Assembly: GCA_002364975.1 (NCBI GenBank)
Contig: DEYT01000081.1
Location: 1 to 11,179, forward strand
Length of the DNA: 11,179 nt
Direction of reading: 5' to 3'
DNA from: Opitutia bacterium UBA3151
Lineage (GTDB): Bacteria > Verrucomicrobiota > Verrucomicrobiia > Opitutales > Seribacteraceae
Of this stretch, positions 6,242-11,179 are shown piece by piece. The notes under the pieces are model-generated. The model was not told the DNA's origin. It was given only the letters and a program-made list of their open reading frames with translations, and searched no databases. A program made the translations under genes and the position numbers. How positions within the stretch are numbered: position 1 is the first letter of the stretch; each line of letters opens with the position of its first letter.

Positions 6242-8929
6242 TCATTCTAAGGTAACCCATGCCGAATTGGCATATTCGTAGAGGCTGGGTTGGCCATTGT
6301 ATTCCGCGTAGTATACCCAGTTACTGGTGCTGGCATCCCACATATGGGGAAAATCTGAAGTTTTCATATACATCCAACCCCGGCCAGCTTTGTAAAGCCA
6401 AACGGAATCGGTGGTTTCCGATGCCGGATAAAGCCAGCCCATTCCAAAGTGATAAATCCAAGTTTGACCACTGAGATAGTAGGAACCAAAAGTGTCATTA
6501 AGTTCATACCACCCGTTCCCTACTGAACTTGAGGTATTCCACAAGGAGTCCGAGGTAAAGGTGGCAGTTACATTTAGGTCTTGGCTAACGGTCAAAGTTA
6601 GCGGGCTTGTGGATCCGCTGGCATCTCCACCCCAAGAACTGAAGGAATAGCCGCTGTTTGCAGTGGCGATCAGGGTAACGCTACTACCCGAATCGTAAGT
6701 CCCAGCACCGCTAATCGAACCACCGGTGGGATTCACCACGGAAACGGTGTAAGTCGTGGTCGTGGGAATCACAGAAAAGCTGGCTGTGACTGTGAGATCT
6801 TGGTCTACGGTCAAAGTCAAGGGACTGGTTGATCCGCTAGCGTCTCCACCCCAGGAGCTGAAGGTATATCCGCTGTCCGGGGTAGCGGTCAGCGAAACAC
6901 TCGTTCCGGAATCATAGGTTCCAGCACCCGTGACGGTTCCTCCGGTTGGAGTATCCACCGAAACCGTGTAGGTAGTAGTTGTGGAGGTATCGAAGCTTGT
7001 CGTCACATAGGTCCCTTCCAAACCTACATACTTGGCTAATTCACTGTCCTTGAGTTGGTTGGTACCTCCGTTCTGAAAGTCCGGGATGCTGTTGATATTT
7101 CCCTTATAGGCACCGACCATCATGAAGTGTTGGGTAAAATTAAATACGGCTCCTGTCTTGTCCGTGCTGCTTACATCTTCGGCATGGGCATGGTAGTGGT
7201 AGCCATAATCATCATGTTCATGCCCACCGTATTCATCCAAGGCAACCGAATAGCCGTCCATACTCGAGTAGGAAGTTTCGTATTTTCCATAAATTGCAAT
7301 GCCATCCAAGCCAAAACCAATGAGAGGTGGATGTTGTTTTCCAACATAGTCCTCGATATTGTACAGGTTAATGCCGTTTCCATTGAAGGAATGTCCGTCC
7401 GAATGAAAGTGAAGGGTCATTCCTTGGCCAACATGCACGCCGGTGGAGGTAATCTCTCCATTCATAGGTGTAAAGTATAAAGTATTGTTGTAGGACGGGT
7501 AAATTTTAACTCCATCCAAAGTAATCCCAGACACCGAATACGAAGCATAATTATAGACATCATATAAGGAAGTATCGATCCCCGCAGCCAGAGCCAAGTT
7601 GTTGTAGGAAGACATGTCGTTGTCCAACAACGTAGTAATTAAACCGTAGTCCTTCATCGGAACTCGATATAGGCCATTGGTGAGAAAAGCGTTTCTGGTA
7701 ATGGTGGATTCTTCGTAGGTGCCCGAGCCATCACCCGGGGGTCGAGCCACATCGATGAGAAAATTTGGCCCTCCGGTTCCATTACGAGTACCTACTACCA
7801 TAAAGGGATGATAAACTCCCGAGTCATCCTGAGCATTAGTGAAATAAACGAAAGGAACGGTCGACTCCCCTAACTCAGCGTTTACCTCGTCGATCGCTCC
7901 AAAGGTGTGTGAAAGAAAATTGGCCCGAGCGGCCAGGTAAAGTTCCTTCGGGTAACGAAGTGACTCTCCAGCATTGGTCAGTGCAGCCTCGATCTGGTCT
8001 AAGTAAGCGGAAGCTACGGCAGTGGCATCCGCTGAAGTCCCAAACTGTTCGCGGTAACTGGAATCAATGTTGTCACCCGCAGTGCCATCCCTGAGGCTAT
8101 TAAGTGAACTGTTAGCGATGGAAGTCACCTCGACCACTCCGTCCTTGGTCGGCCAAGCAGCAAACGCATTGGTTTGCCAATCATTACTTGTCGGGTTCAT
8201 GTCTTCCCCGGGGTTGTTGGCGACATCGATTAGATCCAAGGAACTGGCAAGCATAATACTGGTCGCATCAGACTCCGAGGTGACAAGCTCGACACCGCTA
8301 GCCCCAAACTTCAACCATTGGTTGGAAGACCAAGAAGTATCCTGCTCCAAAGCACCCGTGCTTGAATTAAGGATGTAGCGTTTGCTGGCTTGTGCAACCG
8401 CGGAGGAAGAAGTTCCTGTAAAACTAAAAGCCAAATAACCAGTCTCGGTGAATTCCGTAAGATCAACCGCTTTTATTCTGCTGACTTGAAGGGAACTCGC
8501 CGTGCTAGACCCGTCAGTAGAGTTGCTGTCGATTCCATAGTAAATCATCAACTCCGGCCGCAAAGTATATTCACCGGTAAGGGAATCAGCGGATAAGGTC
8601 TCGATAGTTACATCCTGCATTTGGAACATGGACCGTAGAACTTTTCCGTAGGTTGCGGATGAATCAGTAAGCGAACTAACCGTTACGACTTCAAGACCAT
8701 CCATGGTTCCACTAGTTACGGAAATGCAATACTGCTGGGTAGCGGCATCCAAGATAAGCACATGAGCCCGGTTCTCGATGGTGGAGATTGCTTGCGGGGT
8801 CCAGCTCTTGGAAAAGGAGCGGTTAAGAATATCCACAAAGGGAGCAGGGCCATAAAAATCAGCACCTGCTAATTTGAGGCTAAAAAATAACAGCGACAAG
8901 AATAAGCTAAAAATTGCGTACTTTTTCAT
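6242..8929 (-). CDS. Secreted YHYH-domain protein with two InlB-like repeats and GW-rich C-terminal module
   Basis: This is an exported protein of 895 residues. The signal peptide (1-23, MKKYAIFSLFLSLLFFSLKLAGA) has a likely cleavage after AGA. Residues 24-455 match no family I recognise; they are Ser/Thr/Asp-rich, with a possibly helical stretch near 300-350. Residues about 460-610 form a YHYH domain: LHFHSDGHSF, HPPLIGFGLDGIAIYG, LDEYGGHEHDD and the signature YHYH at 577-580, then AHAED. The clustered His and Asp suggest metal binding, but the biochemical role of this family is, as far as I know, undefined. Two tandem InlB-like repeats (651-719 and 724-792) and the GW-rich module (806-895) follow, as in the S8 protease next door. 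The ATG at 8929 is supported by the signal peptide even though no Shine-Dalgarno precedes it. No frameshift is seen. Confidence 0.88.
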   Translation of the reverse strand: MKKYAIFSLFLSLLFFSLKLAGADFYGPAPFVDILNRSFSKSWTPQAISTIENRAHVLILDAATQQYCISVTSGTMDGLEVVTVSSLTDSSATYGKVLRSMFQMQDVTIETLSADSLTGEYTLRPELMIYYGIDSNSTDGSSTASSLQVSRIKAVDLTEFTETGYLAFSFTGTSSSAVAQASKRYILNSSTGALEQDTSWSSNQWLKFGASGVELVTSESDATSIMLASSLDLIDVANNPGEDMNPTSNDWQTNAFAAWPTKDGVVEVTSIANSSLNSLRDGTAGDNIDSSYREQFGTSADATAVASAYLDQIEAALTNAGESLRYPKELYLAARANFLSHTFGAIDEVNAELGESTVPFVYFTNAQDDSGVYHPFMVVGTRNGTGGPNFLIDVARPPGDGSGTYEESTITRNAFLTNGLYRVPMKDYGLITTLLDNDMSSYNNLALAAGIDTSLYDVYNYASYSVSGITLDGVKIYPSYNNTLYFTPMNGEITSTGVHVGQGMTLHFHSDGHSFNGNGINLYNIEDYVGKQHPPLIGFGLDGIAIYGKYETSYSSMDGYSVALDEYGGHEHDDYGYHYHAHAEDVSSTDKTGAVFNFTQHFMMVGAYKGNINSIPDFQNGGTNQLKDSELAKYVGLEGTYVTTSFDTSTTTTYTVSVDTPTGGTVTGAGTYDSGTSVSLTATPDSGYTFSSWGGDASGSTSPLTLTVDQDLTVTASFSVIPTTTTYTVSVVNPTGGSISGAGTYDSGSSVTLIATANSGYSFSSWGGDASGSTSPLTLTVSQDLNVTATFTSDSLWNTSSSVGNGWYELNDTFGSYYLSGQTWIYHFGMGWLYPASETTDSVWLYKAGRGWMYMKTSDFPHMWDASTSNWVYYAEYNGQPSLYEYANSAWVTLE
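6245..6514 (-). other. GW-rich C-terminal module of the YHYH protein
   Basis: The final 90 residues contain GWYELNDTFGSYY, TWIYHFGMGWLYP, VWLYKAGRGWMY, PHMWDASTSNWVYY, a LYEY segment and a closing SAWVTLE. This aligns along its whole length with the C-terminus of the neighbouring S8 protease (3734-3985). The Trp and Gly positions are conserved and most other residues differ, so the two are homologous but well diverged. Confidence 0.65.
6554..6981 (-). repeat. Two tandem 219-bp InlB-B-like repeats in the YHYH gene
   Basis: Two copies with a 73-codon period each encode TTTYTVSV, PTGG, GAGTYDSG, SGY(T/S)FSSWGGDASGS and TSPLTLTV. At the protein level the copies are nearly identical over FSSWGGDASGS and TSPLTLTV, yet many codons differ at silent positions there. 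The duplication is therefore not recent. The domain class is the divergent InlB B-repeat, common as a stalk in secreted bacterial proteins. Confidence 0.85.
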
Positions 8930-9013
8930 AAGGAGTGTTGTTTACACTAACCGTTCGAAACGAAAAAGTAAGGAAAGTCAAATGTCCTAATCGTAATGGA
9001 AGAGAATTCTTGA

Positions 9014-10171
9014 TTATTTACCCGGGTTTTTGAACCAGACCACATTCTGACTGCGTTGACCAGCTACAAGAATGTCCTTCTCCCCATCGCCATCCAAATC
9101 TGTGATCATGGTATCGTAAGCCATTTGATCCCGGCTCAGAACATGGCGGGTGAAATTGCCTTTGCCATCGTTCTCATACCAGACCGCAAGTTTTGACTCG
9201 TATCCCACCGTACTCATATCAATATCCCCATCTCCATCAATATCTCCAAAATCGGTGGAATGGGTGGAATCAATGGTGTTATCAATCATATGTTGTTTCC
9301 AATGGGGAGCCTCAAACCAGAGGACTCCCACCCCATGCCCACGGGTTGCCAGAATATCGATTTTGCCATCCCCATTGACATCAACCGGAGCGGCATGGGT
9401 GGCCCCGAATTGTTCCCCGGCCCCGGGGAGTAATTCCTTACGCCATGGCTTGGATATATCCATCCCTGAATAGTAAACCGCAAAATAATTTCCATTTTCA
9501 AAAGGTTTACCCTTGGCACCCATAGCAAAATCGATGCGACCATCTCCATTGATATCCCCGAAATCGAAGTAATGACTCCCCCCTTGAGCCGTACCTTTCG
9601 CAAGGGGAATAATGGTCCATTTGATCGGTTTCTTTTTTGATTGATTGGGCTGAAGCCAGCAAACCGATCGGGAGTAGGGTCCCTTGTCGTCGCTAAAATC
9701 ATTGGTGATTAAATCATTCTTCCCATCCTGGTCGATATCGAAGGAACGAAGGCAATGGACTCCAAAGATCTCATCGGTAATCAAATGCATTTCCCAGGTG
9801 GTACTGGTTGGATTCTGATCGGGGCATTCCATCCAGAATACTTCCCGAACATAGGAACCAACAAAGTCGAGATCCCCATCCCCATCAACATCATGTAAGA
9901 CGCAATGAATACAGCGGGGCTTCATTTTGGCATATTTGGGCGTAGCTTGGGCAAATACAAAGGGCTGGTCATACTTCGGACCAAAATACATAAAGAATTT
10001 TCCCTCGGCGGAGAAAAGAATTTCCTGTTTCCCGTCGCCATCATAATCATGAGCGGTAGCAGAGTTGACATGGGAACCCGAATAGATTTCCTGACTTGGC
10101 CAACCCGCATCCTTGGCGTATCCATTCAAAACTAGGCAAAAGAGGCCAATGAAAAGGGCAAATATTCTCAT
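9014..10171 (-). CDS. Secreted FG-GAP/VCBS repeat protein (probable seven-bladed beta-propeller)
   Basis: This is a 385-residue exported protein. I place the start at the ATG at 10171 because it begins a clear signal peptide (MRIFALFIGLFCLVLNGYA, cleavage near residue 19) and has AAGG five bases upstream. The longer frame from 10270 would overlap the sulfatase by about 80 bases and add a non-signal-like extension. Seven calcium-loop motifs of the D-x-(D/N)-x-D-G type are visible: DYDGDG (42), DVDGDGDLD (94), DIDQDGKND (145), DINGDGRID (206), DVNGDGKID (264), DIDGDGDID (310) and DLDGDGEKD (358). Most are followed by a strand ending in WF or WY. Seven motifs fit a seven-bladed integrin-like propeller. 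It lies 17 bp downstream of the sulfatase gene, so the two are probably co-transcribed. The molecular role is unknown; glycan or protein binding outside the cytoplasm is inference. Confidence 0.9.
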   Translation of the reverse strand: MRIFALFIGLFCLVLNGYAKDAGWPSQEIYSGSHVNSATAHDYDGDGKQEILFSAEGKFFMYFGPKYDQPFVFAQATPKYAKMKPRCIHCVLHDVDGDGDLDFVGSYVREVFWMECPDQNPTSTTWEMHLITDEIFGVHCLRSFDIDQDGKNDLITNDFSDDKGPYSRSVCWLQPNQSKKKPIKWTIIPLAKGTAQGGSHYFDFGDINGDGRIDFAMGAKGKPFENGNYFAVYYSGMDISKPWRKELLPGAGEQFGATHAAPVDVNGDGKIDILATRGHGVGVLWFEAPHWKQHMIDNTIDSTHSTDFGDIDGDGDIDMSTVGYESKLAVWYENDGKGNFTRHVLSRDQMAYDTMITDLDGDGEKDILVAGQRSQNVVWFKNPGK

Positions 10172-10176
10172 AAACG

Positions 10177-10180
10177 CCTT
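10177..10180 (-). promoter_or_regulatory. Shine-Dalgarno that decides the FG-GAP gene start
   Basis: On the - strand, AAGG sits five bases before the ATG at 10171, inside the 17-bp gap after the sulfatase stop (10189). It supports the internal start with a signal peptide over the upstream ATG at 10270. Confidence 0.6.
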
Positions 10181-10188
10181 ATAATTTT

Positions 10189-11179
10189 CTATTTTCCAGA
10201 CCACAAGTCGGTGTTTGGGTCGTAATTTGGATTGGGCTTCATCATTTGAGCACCCACTTGCTTCCGCCAACGATGAAGTTTGCGGGTTAGCTCCTTGGTT
10301 TTCTCAACCTCGATTTGAGCAAGGTCTTTGTGCTCGCCGATATCCTTGGCGAGGTTAAAGAGTTGAACGGTTCCATTCTCAAAATATTCAAGCAGTTTAT
10401 AATCCCCGTCGCGGATCGCACCTCCGGGGCTTTGCATCCCATGGTTGCTGTAATGCGGAAAATGCCAGAAAATTGGACCTCGGTCCATTTTCTTACCTTT
10501 GACCAAGCGGGTGAAGCTCTTGCCATCGATCTTCTTGGGATCGTATGGCAGCCCGAGCATTTCCAGAATGGTGGGGTAAAAATCAGTGCTGATCACCGGC
10601 TCATCACAGACGATATTCTTCTTCCCTTGATGGGGCCATTTTACGATCATGGGTACGCGAATACCACCCTCGTAAAGCCAACCTTTGGCCCCACGCAGGG
10701 GAAGGTTGGAACTCGAGGTCGCGGTATCCAATTGTTTTTCAGGAACCACCCGGGCTGGGGTTCCGTTCATCACTGACATGCCCCCATTGTCAGACATGAA
10801 GAATACAATGGTGTTTTCCAACAGACCATTTTCTTTCAACTTAGCCACCAAGGTGCCAAGGCTTTGATCCACCGCCTCCACCATCCCAGCCAGTTGAACA
10901 TTGTCCTGCTTTTGTTTCACTTTCACCAAATCATTCGGATAGGATTTGTAACTGTTGGCATACAGAGGGCGTTTGATTAGTTCATCCAATTCAGAACGGG
11001 TGGGAAAAGTCGGACTGTCGGGGTTACCTTCGAGAATGTAATCGGGCCCGGGCTGGGGTTTCATTCTTGCCAATTTCTTTTTGTATTTTTCTACCAGGTC
11101 AGGACGGCCATGAATGGGGTCATGGACGGAGAAGTGGGACATGTAAAGAAGGAAAGGCTTATCCTTGTTGTCGTCGATA
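10189..11179 (-). CDS. Sulfatase (type I, formylglycine family), C-terminal part; 5' end outside window
   Basis: This is a hydrolase that removes sulfate esters, probably from a sulfated polysaccharide and probably exported; its N-terminus is not visible. The frame is open to the right edge, so the ATG at 11142 is internal and about 330 residues are seen. Family hallmarks are KPFLLYMSHFSVHDP (a strand followed by the active-site His region), VDQSLGTLVAKLKENGL, NTIVFFMSDNGG with the metal-ligand Asp-Asn, LPLRGAKGWLYEGGIRVP with the conserved Lys and Arg, and DFYPTILEMLGLP. The C-terminal subdomain contains FWHFPHYSNHG and IRDGDYKLLEYFENG. The CxPSR-type formylglycine motif lies outside the window, so neither the maturation type nor the substrate can be judged. 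It ends with TAG 17 bp before the FG-GAP gene. Confidence 0.95.
   Translation of the reverse strand, partial: IDDNKDKPFLLYMSHFSVHDPIHGRPDLVEKYKKKLARMKPQPGPDYILEGNPDSPTFPTRSELDELIKRPLYANSYKSYPNDLVKVKQKQDNVQLAGMVEAVDQSLGTLVAKLKENGLLENTIVFFMSDNGGMSVMNGTPARVVPEKQLDTATSSSNLPLRGAKGWLYEGGIRVPMIVKWPHQGKKNIVCDEPVISTDFYPTILEMLGLPYDPKKIDGKSFTRLVKGKKMDRGPIFWHFPHYSNHGMQSPGGAIRDGDYKLLEYFENGTVQLFNLAKDIGEHKDLAQIEVEKTKELTRKLHRWRKQVGAQMMKPNPNYDPNTDLWSGK

Noticed and set aside
6554..6981. Tandem repeats as a possible CRISPR or mobile repeat
   Set aside because: The period is 219 bp, in frame and protein-coding, with no short palindromic repeat or unique spacers.
7055..7480. 141-codon open frame on the + strand
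   Set aside because: It is antisense to the YHYH domain; its hydrophobic and His/Met-rich look is a by-product of the His/Tyr/Asp codons on the other strand.
8953..8981. TTGACT (- strand, 8976-8981) as a -35 box for the YHYH gene
   Set aside because: At a 17-base spacing the hexamer is TCGAAC, not a -10 box, and the promoter consensus in this lineage is uncertain.
10172..10270. N-terminal extension of the FG-GAP protein starting at 10270
   Set aside because: It overlaps the sulfatase coding sequence by about 80 bases and puts a charged stretch before the signal peptide; the ATG at 10171 has a good ribosome binding site.

Overview
The window looks like chromosomal DNA of a heterotrophic, probably marine or aquatic bacterium of the Planctomycetota-Verrucomicrobiota group. 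The best guess is Verrucomicrobiota, in or near the Opitutae/Puniceicoccales. Three things point there: a sulfatase followed directly by a secreted FG-GAP/VCBS protein, large secreted proteins with InlB-type repeats, and a Trp/Gly/Tyr-rich C-terminal module that I recall from secreted proteins of that lineage. This placement is inference; there is no rRNA or other marker gene.

Positions 1-3191 (+ strand) hold the 3' part of a biotin-dependent urea (or guanidine) carboxylase and a complete allophanate hydrolase. Their stop and start codons share one base, so they are translationally coupled. Together they form the ATP-dependent urea amidolyase route: urea + bicarbonate + ATP gives allophanate, which is hydrolysed to ammonia and CO2 for nitrogen assimilation. 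From 3209 to the right edge every gene is on the - strand. The two blocks converge at 3191/3209 with only 17 bp between stop codons and no convincing terminator.

Reading the - strand from right to left, the genes are: (i) a sulfatase missing its N-terminus, including the formylglycine site; (ii) a secreted protein with seven calcium-loop motifs, 17 bp downstream and probably co-transcribed; (iii) an 895-residue secreted protein with a His-rich YHYH domain, two InlB-like repeats and the GW-rich C-terminal module; (iv) a secreted subtilisin-family (S8) protease with a large beta-rich domain inserted between its oxyanion-hole Asn and its catalytic Ser, followed by one InlB-like repeat and the same C-terminal module; (v) ArfB, the stop-codon-independent ribosome rescue hydrolase.

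The sulfatase and FG-GAP pair fits degradation of sulfated polysaccharide. The YHYH protein and the S8 protease look like separately transcribed secreted proteins that share a C-terminal architecture, possibly for surface attachment or sorting. No intergenic gap exceeds about 145 bp. I saw no tRNA, rRNA, CRISPR array, insertion sequence or integrase.
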